Origin: Chitinimonas_A lacunae
Lineage (GTDB): Bacteria > Pseudomonadota > Gammaproteobacteria > Burkholderiales > Chitinimonadaceae
DNA: 64,000 nt
Direction of reading: 5' to 3'
Assembly: GCF_042650885.1 (NCBI RefSeq)
Contig: NZ_JBHSBU010000001.1
Span: 4,216,001-4,280,000, forward strand
In this document: positions 36,877-46,327 of the stretch, piece after piece
Numbering within the stretch: the first letter of the stretch is position 1
Layout of the letters: every line of letters starts with the position of its first letter
Made by a program: the position numbers and the translations under genes
The notes under the pieces: generated by a model
Databases searched by the model: none
Seen by the model: the letters and a program-made list of their open reading frames with translations, nothing else
What the model was told of the DNA's origin: nothing

Positions 36877-38142
36877 TCAAGGGAAGGTCAACACCACCCG
36901 TTCGGTGAACCCCAGCGTGCCGTTGCCCGACAGCACCACTTCGTTGATCAGATAAGTACCGTTGGCCGGGTCGCCGTTGGCGTCGAAGTCGAGCTGGCCG
37001 CCGACGCCGTGGTAGTCGATGTCCTCATTCCTGGCGATGGCTGCCAGCGCCTTGGCGAATTCGCCCACGCCGATTTCGGTCGGACGGGGGCTGTCGCCGC
37101 GGGAGATCGAGCGCAGGTTGGCCAGTACAGCCGCTCGGCTGTTGTGGCGAGCCTGGGCCAGCGCCAGCGCCAGCAGGTAGACGGCGTCGTAGCCGGTATG
37201 GGCGGTGGCTTCCGGTTCTTCACCGACTTCCCGCACGAAATTGGCGCGAAAGCGCTGATAGCCACCCGAGGCCCGTGGTGCCGTGGGCGACACGACCTGC
37301 ACGCCCAGCCCGGCCGTGCCGACATTGTCGAGAAAGGCGGTGCCGAAATTACCGGCCCCGAACAGCCGGGGTATCCGGTCGCCCAGCCGCTCCCTGAGGG
37401 CGCGCACCAGATTGGCAGCATCGACGGCAAAGCCGACGATCAGGATGGCATCGGGCACGCCCGCCGCCGTCAGTTGCGCCGCTTCGCTTTCAAACCCCAG
37501 GGTCTTGCCCGACGGATAGGCCACCTGGGTCAGCAATTCGCCGCCGCGCGCCGTCAGCCGGTTACGCAGCGAATTAGCCAGACCTTGGCCAAACGCATCA
37601 TCGACATTGGCCACCGCCACCCGACGCAAGCCCTCGGACAGCATGCGATCGGCCAGGGCCGCGCCTTGCAGCACATCGGACGCCACGGTACGCCAGACCG
37701 TGTCGCGGTCGTCGAGCGTGGTGATCAAGGGGGAGGAACCGCTGGTGATCAGCGCCATGCCGGCGTTGATGGTGACTTGCTGCGCGACCGGGATCGATAC
37801 CCGGCTGGAGAAGCTGCCGATAATGCCGATCGCGTCGGTGGCCGCCAGCTCGCGCGCGCCCTGGACGCCGATATCGGCGTCGAGCTTGTCGTCGCGCACC
37901 AGCAATTCGACCTGCTGGCCGTTGACGCCGCCTGCGGCGTTGATTTCCTTGAGTGCCAGCCGGGCGGAGTATTCGACATGGCGGCCAAGCGAAGCGCCTG
38001 AGCCGGTCTTGCTGGTCAGCAGACCGATTTTCAGGGTGCTGGGAGCGGGCTGGACCGGGTTGTCATCGACCGAGCCGCCACCGTCGCAGGCGACCAGCGC
38101 CAGACACAGGGCAAGAGCAAGCGGCGGGAATACGCGCATCAT
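36877..38142 (-). CDS. Branched-chain-amino-acid-type periplasmic binding lipoprotein
   Basis: The protein has about 421 residues. AGGAGG precedes ATGATG (38142/38139), followed by a lipoprotein signal with lipobox LVAC. The mature part is a type-I periplasmic-binding fold: KIGLLTSKTGSGASLG..., LALKEINAAGGVNGQQVEL, GIIGSFSSRVSIPVAQQV, then ITSGSSPLIT. These match LivJ/Peripla_BP_6 proteins that bind amino acids, amides or small aromatic acids. No permease or ATPase genes adjoin. It starts 32 bases after a TonB receptor gene on the same strand, so the pair likely captures one ligand across the outer membrane and periplasm, or senses it. Confidence 0.92.
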   Translation of the reverse strand: MMRVFPPLALALCLALVACDGGGSVDDNPVQPAPSTLKIGLLTSKTGSGASLGRHVEYSARLALKEINAAGGVNGQQVELLVRDDKLDADIGVQGARELAATDAIGIIGSFSSRVSIPVAQQVTINAGMALITSGSSPLITTLDDRDTVWRTVASDVLQGAALADRMLSEGLRRVAVANVDDAFGQGLANSLRNRLTARGGELLTQVAYPSGKTLGFESEAAQLTAAGVPDAILIVGFAVDAANLVRALRERLGDRIPRLFGAGNFGTAFLDNVGTAGLGVQVVSPTAPRASGGYQRFRANFVREVGEEPEATAHTGYDAVYLLALALAQARHNSRAAVLANLRSISRGDSPRPTEIGVGEFAKALAAIARNEDIDYHGVGGQLDFDANGDPANGTYLINEVVLSGNGTLGFTERVVLTFP

Positions 38143-38174
38143 GAATCCTCCTGGCCGCCTGGGCGGCACGACGA

Positions 38175-40217
38175 TCAGTAAAAGCGGTAGCCGTAACTCA
38201 ACATGGCACTGCGGCGCGGTGCCGGCAGATCGATGCCGCCGTAGCCCGGTTCGGCATAGCGGCGATCGGTCAGATTGGCCAGCCGCAGCGAGAGCGAGTG
38301 CGGCCCCTTCTCATGACGCCAGTTGGCGTCGAACACCGAGTAGGACGGCAATTGATAGGGCCGCAGCAGGTTTTCCTGGCTATTGACCTTGCTGGCCCGA
38401 CGCGGCGAGACATGGCGGCCGGACAGGGCAAACGAGCCCCATTTCTGGTCGAAATAACGCCAGGCCAGGCCGACCGTCAGACGCGGATAGCTCGCCGTGG
38501 GCGCTTCCTGGCTGGCTTGCAGAATCGGTTGGGCAATATCGACGCTGCGCTGCCAGGCGAGTCGCAGATCGAAACGGTGCGCGCCCGGCGCCCAGGCCAG
38601 TTCGGTTTCCAGGCCACGTCCCTTTTGCTTGCCGCTGTTCTGCGGCCGCTGGTTCACCCCGCGCGGTAACAGCTCGACCTTGTCGTCCACCGTCATCACA
38701 TAGGCATTGGCCGACCACCATAACTGCGACGAGATCCGGCCGCTCAGGGCCGCTTCGGTAATGCGGGCGTGTTCGGGTTCGAGCGCCGGATTGCCCAGCA
38801 CTTCGCCGGCAAACAGCGGCTGGGCATAGAGCTGTAAGGCGGCCGGTGCCTTGTAGGAGCTGCCGTGCAGCAATTTGTAGGCGATATTGCCCACTTCGCC
38901 CACCATGGCCACCCGATGATTGACGGTGTCGCCGTAAACGTTATGGCGGTCCTTGCGCAGATTGACGGTCAAGCCCCACTCGGGCCAGGGACGCAGGCTG
39001 TATTGCAGATAGAGGCCGAGATTGCGCAGCCGCACCTCGCCGTCTTCACCTGAAATCAAGCTGCTCTGTCCGTTATTGCTGCGCACGCTGTAGACCCGCA
39101 TCCGCTCTTCGTGGTCAACGCTGCGGTCTATTCCCATGGTCAGCACCTGGGTTTCACCGAGCGTGCGTTCGGCCTCGAATTGCAGGTCCAGTGCGCTGAA
39201 ACCGAAGTCGCGCCTGGGATGGCTGGCCGTGCTGCCCAGATCGAGCCGTTCGCGGTTGTCGGGGCCGCCATGACTGAGCGCGGCGGCGCCACGCAGCGTC
39301 CAGCCGTGCCATTCGCGTCGTTCGTGGCGCAGCCGCAGCGTCTCCTGGCGCAGCGCCACGCGGTTACGCGGGCTCAGCACACCGAAATCGAGAAACTGGC
39401 CGTGGTTGTCGAGCCGGTAGACATGCAGCAGCACGCCGCTGTCGTGCCGGTCGCTGCGATGATCAACGCGCAGCAGCAGATTGCGCGGCCGCGACTGGTC
39501 GTCGGCTGAGCGTACATTGGCGCCGCCGAGCCGCGAATAGAACGGGGAGCTGGGCGGTAAAGGCTGGCCGCTGCGGTCGGTGTCGTCGAGTGACAGACCG
39601 GCTAGCCAGCTCCAATTGCCGTGGCGGCCTTCGCCATGGAGCGAGACGCCAAAGCCCTGTTCACCGCCGGCAAAACCGCGCACGGTGGCCTGCAGGCTGG
39701 AGGATTCCGGGCGGCGGGTGATGATATTGACCACGCCAAGAAAGGCATCGGCGCCATAGAGCGCCGAAGCCGGGCCGCGGACCACTTCGATGCGCTCGAT
39801 CAGCGCCGGGTCGAGCAGTTCGGGGCCAAGGTAGTTGCTGGCATCGGCGCGAAACGCAATGGGCTGGCTGTCGATCATCACCTTGAGCAGCCGCGAATAG
39901 GCCCGCACGCCGGGATGAATGCCGCGCACCCCCACGTTGTGCGCCACCTGGTCGTAGACATCGTATAGCCCCGGTACCTGACTCAACGCTTCGGCGACCG
40001 AGCGATAGCCGAAATGGCGGATATCGTCGGCCGTCACCACCGAGATCACCGCCGGCGCCTCGCCCACGCGCTGCGGCCGTTTACTGGCGGTCAATACCTT
40101 GAGATCACGCAGTGCTTCGAGATTGAGATCGAACACCGTCAATTCGGTCTCGGCACCGACGACGGCTAAACAGGTAAAGCAGAGTGAGATATAGCGAAGG
40201 GCGCGGGCGGTGGGCAT
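38175..40217 (-). CDS. TonB-dependent outer-membrane receptor
   Basis: The protein has about 680 residues from an ATG at 40217 with AGGGA upstream and a signal peptide (YISLCFTCLAVVGA). The plug is at ~30-150: EALRDLKVLTASKRPQRVGE, VISVVTADDIRHFG, VAEALSQVPGLYDVYD, IERIEVVRGPASALYGADA and GVVNIITRR. The barrel ends in YGYRFY with an aromatic last residue. The TASKRPQ.....P..V.VVT.DDI block is typical of the CirA/BtuB-like group. It is followed closely by a binding lipoprotein gene, suggesting an uptake or sensing operon. The ligand is unknown. Confidence 0.94.
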   Translation of the reverse strand: MPTARALRYISLCFTCLAVVGAETELTVFDLNLEALRDLKVLTASKRPQRVGEAPAVISVVTADDIRHFGYRSVAEALSQVPGLYDVYDQVAHNVGVRGIHPGVRAYSRLLKVMIDSQPIAFRADASNYLGPELLDPALIERIEVVRGPASALYGADAFLGVVNIITRRPESSSLQATVRGFAGGEQGFGVSLHGEGRHGNWSWLAGLSLDDTDRSGQPLPPSSPFYSRLGGANVRSADDQSRPRNLLLRVDHRSDRHDSGVLLHVYRLDNHGQFLDFGVLSPRNRVALRQETLRLRHERREWHGWTLRGAAALSHGGPDNRERLDLGSTASHPRRDFGFSALDLQFEAERTLGETQVLTMGIDRSVDHEERMRVYSVRSNNGQSSLISGEDGEVRLRNLGLYLQYSLRPWPEWGLTVNLRKDRHNVYGDTVNHRVAMVGEVGNIAYKLLHGSSYKAPAALQLYAQPLFAGEVLGNPALEPEHARITEAALSGRISSQLWWSANAYVMTVDDKVELLPRGVNQRPQNSGKQKGRGLETELAWAPGAHRFDLRLAWQRSVDIAQPILQASQEAPTASYPRLTVGLAWRYFDQKWGSFALSGRHVSPRRASKVNSQENLLRPYQLPSYSVFDANWRHEKGPHSLSLRLANLTDRRYAEPGYGGIDLPAPRRSAMLSYGYRFY

Positions 40218-40276
40218 GGTGGTTTCCCTGACGCATTGGCTTGCCTCAGCGTAGTACAAACCCGGTCCGATGGAAG

Positions 40277-40301
40277 GGAGCGCCCCATCAGGTGGCGCTC
40301 C
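40277..40301 (-). terminator. Stem-loop downstream of the helical toxin-like operon
   Basis: GGAGCGCC (40277-40284) pairs with GGCGCTCC (40294-40301). It lies 115 bases past the stop at 40416 on the minus strand and just before the receptor gene start. Only a weak pyrimidine tract follows, so terminator function is tentative. Confidence 0.4.
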
Positions 40302-40415
40302 ATTGGGCAGTTTGAGTGCCTTTCTGAAAAACTCGGCGTCAGTGGGGCCGGACCCGGCGCGTCAGGCCCAGGCCCGACCAGCACTGCTGGCGATGCCGCT
40401 CTGAAGGGAAACGCA

Positions 40416-42845
40416 CTAATGCCGGGTCAGACTGCTGGCCTCGCCATAAAACTTCACGATCAACTGTTTCACCTGGGTCAGATCGAGCGCTTGGCCGTCC
40501 TGTCGAACGAAACGCAAGGTCCAGGTGGTAAACGGCGTCGGGGTGAAATAATCGTTCTCGTAGCGACGGGCGATATCGCCATCGAAGCGGATACGCCGCG
40601 TATCGGCCTGATAGACGAACTGCTTGCTGAGCGGCTCACCGACAAACTCCCGCAGTGTTCCGTCGAGTCGCCGATCGCGATAATGACCGGCGGTGCGGAT
40701 CTGTACCGCTATCTCTCCCGGCTTGACCACTCCCTCAAGAAAAGCCCGTACCCGCTGTAGTCGCACCCGTCCGAAACCATGGAAGGCCGGATGATCACTC
40801 GGCAGCGTCCAGCTCACTTCTCCGCGTTCCTGTAGCGATGCCAGAAGCGCCGCATCATCGAGGACGATTTCCACCTCGTCCATCGTTTGTGGCGGCTTTG
40901 ACAAGGTTTGGGCAAGCAGGAGCCGGCTCGACAAGCCGATGACTGCCGCTTCAAAGCGCTCCAAGGGGTCGGTGAGCCGTGGCAGTGGCGGCGTAGCCGA
41001 CTCGTCGGCCAGGGTGAAGTACAGATAGGCGCGGCGATAGGCTTCCATGGCCAGATAGACCGCCCGTTTGGCATCGAGCACTTTGCTGAATGCCTGTTGC
41101 GCCAGCCGTTCCCGGCGAGCGCCGATTTGCTGATGACGGCTGACACTCTGCTGGGCGGCAGCCTGTGCCTGTTCGGCAGCCTGACGGCGCAGCTTCAGCT
41201 CGACCAGTTGCGCCGTGGCGCGGATCATCGCCAGACGCGCTTCGCTGAGCGATTTGCCGTAGGCAATCAGTTTGCGGAATTCCAGGCGATAGGCCGACCC
41301 GCCCGGCACACTCAACAGCACGCCGCCGCCCAGATTGTCGAAGGCGTCCTCGATGGTGTGCGACAGGATTTCCCAGGCTTGCGCACCCCCCGTCACCTGA
41401 TCGAGTCCGCTCAGTTCGAAGTTCGACATCGATTGCTCGACCGAGCTATCGATATGACGGTAGAGCTGCTCGCTGGCGGCTTCCATCGCTTCGGCGTTGG
41501 CGATGATCCGGCTGATATTGAGGGCGGCATCGACGACCTTCTGGCCGCCCTCAAAGCCCGATTTCAGCCCTTCGATCAAGGCGTTCTGACGCTTCTCGCG
41601 CTCCTCCGGCGAGAGTCCGGTCGAGCCACCTGCGGGTGGGGTATTGATGACCAGACTGCCGGCAGCCGAGCCGGCGGCTTGGGCGGCTGAGAGAGCCGGC
41701 AGCAGCGGACCGGCTGACATCAGGGCGGGAATCTGGGCGAGCAGTTGGAAGGCGCCTGTGACCAGTCCAAAGATTTCCCGGCCGATCTGTTCTTCCTGCC
41801 AACGTTTGATGCCGAGCTGGAAGTCGATTTCGCGCAGCCGGATCTGCGCCTGCGTCTCGACCACCAACTGCGCAGCGAGCTGCCGTGCCGCCAGTGCCTG
41901 TTGTCGGGCTTCGCTGCTCTGTTTCTCCAGCTTTTTCGCCAGATCGAGCTGACTGTCCCGATCCCCCAGTGCTTCGAGCGCCGCCTGCGCCCAGCGTGCG
42001 TCATCGGTCTGCATGGCGCTGATCGCCTCCCAGTTGCGTTGACGCGAGCGCAGCAGATCGGTCAGCGTGCCGGCGGCCGAGCTGTAGAGCGCTTGGTCGA
42101 GCGGTGGCACCAGTACTGCCCCGTCCGGCACGGCACGGGCTGCCGATAGCTCGATGGCCATGGCGGCTGCCTGGGCAGCCAGCTCTCGGGTGTCAGGGCT
42201 GATCAGGCCAAGCGCGCTGATCCAGCGTAACTGGGCAAGGCTGAGTTCGGGCTGTTCGCTCGATAGCAGGGTGGCAATCTGGAATTGCGTGGTCAGCGCG
42301 CTGTAGAGCGGAGTATCCGGGCTCAGGTGGGCCGGGTCGATCGTGTTCAGCTCGATCCGCTCAAAAGCGCCTGCGGTCCATTTGCACCCTACGGCCGCAG
42401 CGGACGGCTCTGGCAGAAAGTCGCTGGTGCTCTCCACCGGCTCATCCGTCACCGTTTCGATCCGACATAGTCGCAAGGCGCGGGGCTGGCCATCCGCCCG
42501 GTTCACCACCTCCTGGGCAAACAGCGTCAGACCGCCTTCGGCTCCGCTGGTGCGGTCGAGTATCACCCGGGCGGCGTCGGACACCGTGATGCTGCGGGCA
42601 AACACCAGATAGGGCCGGTTCAGCACGATATCGGCGTCGAGGCTCAAGGCATCGCAGATCAGCACAAAAGGCGCATCGGGTTGCTGCTGATACTGCTGCG
42701 CTAGCTCATCCCAGGACAAGGCAAGCCGCCAATACTGGCTGCTGGTCGGATCCTCCGCAGCCGGCAGCGGCAGTTGCCAGGCTTGCAGGGTCGCCGGGCC
42801 ATAGTGGTCCGCCAGGCGGACCGGTAATCGCTCAAGCCGGCTCAT
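40416..42845 (-). CDS. Large helical protein, possible second component of a pore-forming toxin
   Basis: This 809-residue protein has no signal peptide. I see three parts. Residues 1-270 are strand-rich with no recognised domain. Residues ~270-620 are long coiled coils interrupted by a hydrophobic Gly/Ala/Leu stretch at about 375-415 (FGLVTGAFQLLAQIPALMSA and following). Residues ~680-809 are beta-rich (SDHPAFHGFGRVRLQRVRAF, VQIRTAGHYRDRR, FTTWTLRFVRQDG). Coiled coil-hydrophobic-coiled coil is the layout of alpha-helical pore-forming toxins, and the beta-rich end could bind a receptor. Its ATG overlaps the stop of the preceding gene (ATGA), so the two products are probably made in fixed ratio. 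I do not recognise the family; an alternative is a structural or tailocin-like protein. Confidence 0.6.
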   Translation of the reverse strand: MSRLERLPVRLADHYGPATLQAWQLPLPAAEDPTSSQYWRLALSWDELAQQYQQQPDAPFVLICDALSLDADIVLNRPYLVFARSITVSDAARVILDRTSGAEGGLTLFAQEVVNRADGQPRALRLCRIETVTDEPVESTSDFLPEPSAAAVGCKWTAGAFERIELNTIDPAHLSPDTPLYSALTTQFQIATLLSSEQPELSLAQLRWISALGLISPDTRELAAQAAAMAIELSAARAVPDGAVLVPPLDQALYSSAAGTLTDLLRSRQRNWEAISAMQTDDARWAQAALEALGDRDSQLDLAKKLEKQSSEARQQALAARQLAAQLVVETQAQIRLREIDFQLGIKRWQEEQIGREIFGLVTGAFQLLAQIPALMSAGPLLPALSAAQAAGSAAGSLVINTPPAGGSTGLSPEEREKRQNALIEGLKSGFEGGQKVVDAALNISRIIANAEAMEAASEQLYRHIDSSVEQSMSNFELSGLDQVTGGAQAWEILSHTIEDAFDNLGGGVLLSVPGGSAYRLEFRKLIAYGKSLSEARLAMIRATAQLVELKLRRQAAEQAQAAAQQSVSRHQQIGARRERLAQQAFSKVLDAKRAVYLAMEAYRRAYLYFTLADESATPPLPRLTDPLERFEAAVIGLSSRLLLAQTLSKPPQTMDEVEIVLDDAALLASLQERGEVSWTLPSDHPAFHGFGRVRLQRVRAFLEGVVKPGEIAVQIRTAGHYRDRRLDGTLREFVGEPLSKQFVYQADTRRIRFDGDIARRYENDYFTPTPFTTWTLRFVRQDGQALDLTQVKQLIVKFYGEASSLTRH

Positions 42846-44041
42846 TTTACCTCCAGCGCCTGTTCGACCTGCTTGGCCAGGTCGGTCAGGGTGCTCTTCT
42901 GGTCGGAAATCTTGATATATGGCTCAGCCAGCAAGTCCTCGAGTGGCGGCACCAGACGGGTCCAGGCGGCTTCGGCGTTTCTGGCGTAGAGCTTGATCAC
43001 GCTTTCTGCGGCCAGCACTTCTTCGCCGTCGCGCTGCTTGAGCATATAGCTGACCTTCTCGGCGATCAGGTCGATTTCCGATTCGATGCCGCGCCAACTG
43101 TTTTCCACCGTGACGGTATAGGCGATGGCCAGCTCGGTATTGGCCGCCACTTTGTCGAGGCTGTGCTTGGCGGTGTCCTGGACCTTGCGCACCTGAATCG
43201 CCAAGGACAACTCGGCATTGGCCTTGGCCAGCCGGGCTTCGTCCTCTTCGATCTTCCGCAACATCTTGGCGGCTTTGTCGCCGTAGATGCCGGCAATGAT
43301 GATGGCCGACAATTGGCCCCATAGCGGAATCCAGGCATAGGTGACGGTGGTGCTGGCGATGATCACATCCTGTTTGTATTCCTCACGCTCGTTCTGTAGC
43401 TGCTTGCTCAATTGCTTGATCGAGCCGATGGCATCCTCGCCGCCGTTATATTTGTCGAGCACCGCCTGGTTGGTCTTGCTGTCCTTTTCCACTTGCTCAT
43501 CGGCATTCTTGACCTTGCTGTTGGCTGCGGCGAGCTGGGTACGGAAAGAGGCGAGCCCGTTGCGGACAGCAGCGGCCTCGTCAGCGTTCTTGGTGGCGGT
43601 GCTGCGCAGATCGCGCAAGAGATCCAGCGCGCTGAAGCCGTCCTTTTTCTCGATCAGTTCGATCACTGCCGAGAACAGCCCGCCACCTTCCTTGCTGGCA
43701 TCGTCGGCAAAGCGCTTAAGGCTGCTGCCAAGGTTGACGACCCGCGGAAACAGATCGCTCAGAAAGCTGAAACAGGCCTTATGCACCTGCGAATACCCCT
43801 CCAGCATGGTGCCGTAGAACAGATAGGACTCCGGTTGCTTGATATCGAGCGACATCTTCAGCTCGGCATCGCTGCTGGGCAGACGCACCCCCCAGTAGGC
43901 ATAGAGTTGCAGGTAATGCCAGGCATACCACAGTGCGGATTTGCGGTTCTTCTCGGTGCTGGCGACAAGCTTTTCAAAGTTGGCAATCAACACTTCGGGC
44001 TGAATCGCTGCTTCAGCGACTGGGGCAATCAACTGATTCAT
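42842..44041 (-). CDS. Helical protein resembling XaxA/YaxA-type pore-forming toxin subunit
   Basis: This 399-residue protein is almost wholly alpha-helical, without a signal peptide. Long coiled-coil helices (residues ~150-225 and ~255-340) flank one hydrophobic hairpin at about 230-260 (VTYAWIPLWGQLSAIIIAGI). Size and layout match the ClyA superfamily, which includes XaxA, YaxA, Cry6A and the NheA/Hbl proteins; these store soluble and insert the hydrophobic hairpin into target membranes. It is the first gene of a two-gene operon, and Xax/Yax toxins are also binary, although their B subunits are ~350 aa, not 809. The upstream 450 bases are unusually AT-rich in part. The assignment rests on architecture, not on sequence similarity I can measure. 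Confidence 0.6.
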   Translation of the reverse strand: MNQLIAPVAEAAIQPEVLIANFEKLVASTEKNRKSALWYAWHYLQLYAYWGVRLPSSDAELKMSLDIKQPESYLFYGTMLEGYSQVHKACFSFLSDLFPRVVNLGSSLKRFADDASKEGGGLFSAVIELIEKKDGFSALDLLRDLRSTATKNADEAAAVRNGLASFRTQLAAANSKVKNADEQVEKDSKTNQAVLDKYNGGEDAIGSIKQLSKQLQNEREEYKQDVIIASTTVTYAWIPLWGQLSAIIIAGIYGDKAAKMLRKIEEDEARLAKANAELSLAIQVRKVQDTAKHSLDKVAANTELAIAYTVTVENSWRGIESEIDLIAEKVSYMLKQRDGEEVLAAESVIKLYARNAEAAWTRLVPPLEDLLAEPYIKISDQKSTLTDLAKQVEQALEVK

Positions 44042-44491
44042 CCTGTTTTCCTTTTGAGCAATAAAGAGAAGCCTGCTGCGCTGTCCTCTCGCAGGGCGCT
44101 AGCCAATATCAATATCTGTGCCAGGCAGAAAATCCCGAAAAATCGACTTATTTCTTCGTTTTTCAGGAAAAAGGGCGGTAAAAAGCCTCGATTTGACATG
44201 TAAAGCGACTGTCAAGGCTGTGGCATTCGAGAGAGTGCGGCGGGAGAAGATGGATGCTTGGGAGATGCCGAAAAAGCAGTTTTTCTTTTGCAGGCTATCC
44301 GGCGGCGGTGTGTGGAGGTTGAGTTGGAAAGGAGAGAAGCGTTGCGGAGGTGTCCGCTCGATAGGAGGGAGAGATGGAGGGAAGTTGAGAAGTAAAAAGT
44401 CAGAAAAGATTTTTTTATTTTTATGGATGTTTATATGCCTTGAACTATGTTTTCCTGAAATTTTCCTTTTTGCTGTGTCCGCGCCCTGGGA
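44042..44491. other. Low-GC upstream region of the toxin-like operon
   Basis: This 450-base region precedes the operon running leftwards from 44041 and follows the end of the kinase gene at 44492. It has purine-rich and AT-rich runs (about 44395-44475) unlike the surrounding genes. A 125-codon plus-strand frame crosses it but is basic, low-complexity and lacks a ribosome site, so I do not call it. Promoter and regulator sites for the toxin-like operon probably lie here; compositional contrast hints at transfer. Confidence 0.4.
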
Positions 44492-46327
44492 CTAGCTCGA
44501 TGTCTCCTCGAAATTCTCCAGGGTAAAAAAGAAGGTCGAGCCACAGCCAGGTTGGCTGTCGGCCCAGATACGACCGTTATGGCGCTGGATCACCCGCTGT
44601 ACGGTTGCCAGCCCAATACCGGTACCGCTGAACTCCTCGGCCTTGTGCAGCCGCTGGAACGGCTGGAACAGCTTGTTGGAGTACGCCATATCGAAGCCTG
44701 CACCGTTGTCGCGGATAAAGTAGATCCGCTCGCCGTCATCGATCACGCCGAAGGTGATGCGGCTGGGTTCGCTGTAGGCGCTGTATTTCCAGGCGTTCTC
44801 CAGCAGATTGCGCAGCACGATCTGGATCAGCTGGCGGTCGGCCAGTGCTTTGACGTCGGGCGCGATCTCGAACTCAATGGGCCGCTGTGGTGATTCATTG
44901 CGCAGATCGTCACTGATCGAGCTGGCGATGGCGCTCAGATCGACCAGTTCGCGCTTCAGGCCGGCATTGGCCACCTTGGACAGCAGCAGCATGGCATCGA
45001 TCAGATCGCTCATGCGCTGGGCGGCGCGACGCAGGCGGTTGATATAGTCGCGGCCCCGGTCGTCGAGCCGGTCGGCATAGTCCTCGGCCAGCATCAGGCT
45101 GAAGCCGTCGAGGGTTCGCAGCGGGGCACGCAGATCGTGCGAAACCGAATAGCTGAAGGCCTTGAGTTCGGTATTGGCGCTTTCCAGCTCGCGCGTGCGC
45201 GCCCGCACGGCCGCTTCGAGTTCATCACGGTAGCGGGCCTGCTTGGCTTCGTCGCGTTTGCGCTCGGTGATGTCGGTCGATACGCCGCAGATGCCCGAGA
45301 CCTGGCCATCGGCCGTAGTCAGCGGGAATTTGACCGACAGATAGGTATGCTCGCCATCTTCCTGCAACGCGGTTTCTTCGAACTGCAAGGGTTCGCGGCT
45401 CTGCATGACTTCCTGGTCGTTGCGGCGGTATTCCTCGGCAAACTGTGCCGGAAACAGATCGCGGTCGGTTCGGCCGAGCACGCCTTGCCGGTTGGTATGG
45501 AACAGCGTCTCGAACTGGCGGTTGACCAGGATAAAGCGGCCATCGAGGTCTTTGACGTAGATGACGGCGGTGGTGTTGTCGATCACCGCCTGCAAGGTGG
45601 CATGGCTGGCGCGCAGTTCGGCGTCGCGCTGGCCGATCTTGTCGAGCATATGGTTGAGTGCCTCGGCCAGCCAGCCGATCTCGTCGCGCCGATCGACGGC
45701 AGCGCGGCGGCTGTAGTCATCGCTGGCCGAGACGGTGCGGGCCAAGGCGCCCAGTTCCATCAGCGGGTCGGAGATCAGCCGCCGCAACAAGCCTGCCAGC
45801 AATAGCGACAGCAAGCCCACCGCCAGCAGCACCAGCGCCAGCACCACGGCGTATTCGGCCAGCCGGCTGCCCAGCGACGGCAGGTCGTATTGGATTTGCA
45901 GATAACCCACCAACACCGGCCCGCTCAGAATCGGCCGGGTAAACCATAGCTGGTGTTCGGTGAAATGGAGTGGGGTGTGGGTCAACTCCGCATGCCAGTT
46001 GCAGGTGGCGTCGGGTCGGGGACTATAGCGGGCGAACAACTGGCCTTGCTTGGTGAAGACGCAGGCACCGCCGACTTCGGGCAGTGCTTGCAGGGTGGAC
46101 AGTGTTTCGCGCGCCACTTCGGCATCGTTGAAGCTGAGGGCGGCATGCAGATTGAGACTGAGCAATTCGGCCTTGACCCCCAGCTCACGCGCCAGACGGG
46201 GCTGGAAGGTGGCCAGCTCATAAGCCAGGGTCAACAGACTCGCCAACAGCAGCGCAGCACTGCTGGCCAGCCACAGCGCGAGCAGCAGTTTGCGCCGCAG
46301 CGGCAGATCACGCAGAGGGCGCCTCAT
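44492..46327 (-). CDS. Sensor histidine kinase with CHASE8-like, HAMP and PAS domains
   Basis: The 611 residues are arranged as follows: a membrane segment (~12-35), a ~120-residue periplasmic domain (ELLSLNLHAALSFNDAEVAR, LSTLQALPEVGGACVF), a second membrane segment (~160-185), HAMP, a PAS domain at ~245-365, HisKA with SHDLRAPLRTLDGF (about His397), and an ATPase domain ending in TGIGLATVQRVIQRH. The periplasmic part closely resembles the CHASE8 input of diguanylate cyclase YfiN. The gene overlaps by ATGA with an upstream YfiR-like gene, so YfiR probably controls this kinase as it controls YfiN elsewhere. No response regulator gene lies next to it. Confidence 0.92.
   Translation of the reverse strand: MRRPLRDLPLRRKLLLALWLASSAALLLASLLTLAYELATFQPRLARELGVKAELLSLNLHAALSFNDAEVARETLSTLQALPEVGGACVFTKQGQLFARYSPRPDATCNWHAELTHTPLHFTEHQLWFTRPILSGPVLVGYLQIQYDLPSLGSRLAEYAVVLALVLLAVGLLSLLLAGLLRRLISDPLMELGALARTVSASDDYSRRAAVDRRDEIGWLAEALNHMLDKIGQRDAELRASHATLQAVIDNTTAVIYVKDLDGRFILVNRQFETLFHTNRQGVLGRTDRDLFPAQFAEEYRRNDQEVMQSREPLQFEETALQEDGEHTYLSVKFPLTTADGQVSGICGVSTDITERKRDEAKQARYRDELEAAVRARTRELESANTELKAFSYSVSHDLRAPLRTLDGFSLMLAEDYADRLDDRGRDYINRLRRAAQRMSDLIDAMLLLSKVANAGLKRELVDLSAIASSISDDLRNESPQRPIEFEIAPDVKALADRQLIQIVLRNLLENAWKYSAYSEPSRITFGVIDDGERIYFIRDNGAGFDMAYSNKLFQPFQRLHKAEEFSGTGIGLATVQRVIQRHNGRIWADSQPGCGSTFFFTLENFEETSS

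Noticed and set aside
36871..38001. Plus-strand open frame of 376 codons
   Set aside because: It lies opposite the binding-lipoprotein gene, whose lipobox, ribosome site and fold motifs are clear.
44118..44495. 125-codon plus-strand frame in the gap before the toxin-like operon
   Set aside because: Basic, low-complexity translation, no ribosome site, crosses an AT-rich promoter region and overlaps the end of the kinase gene.
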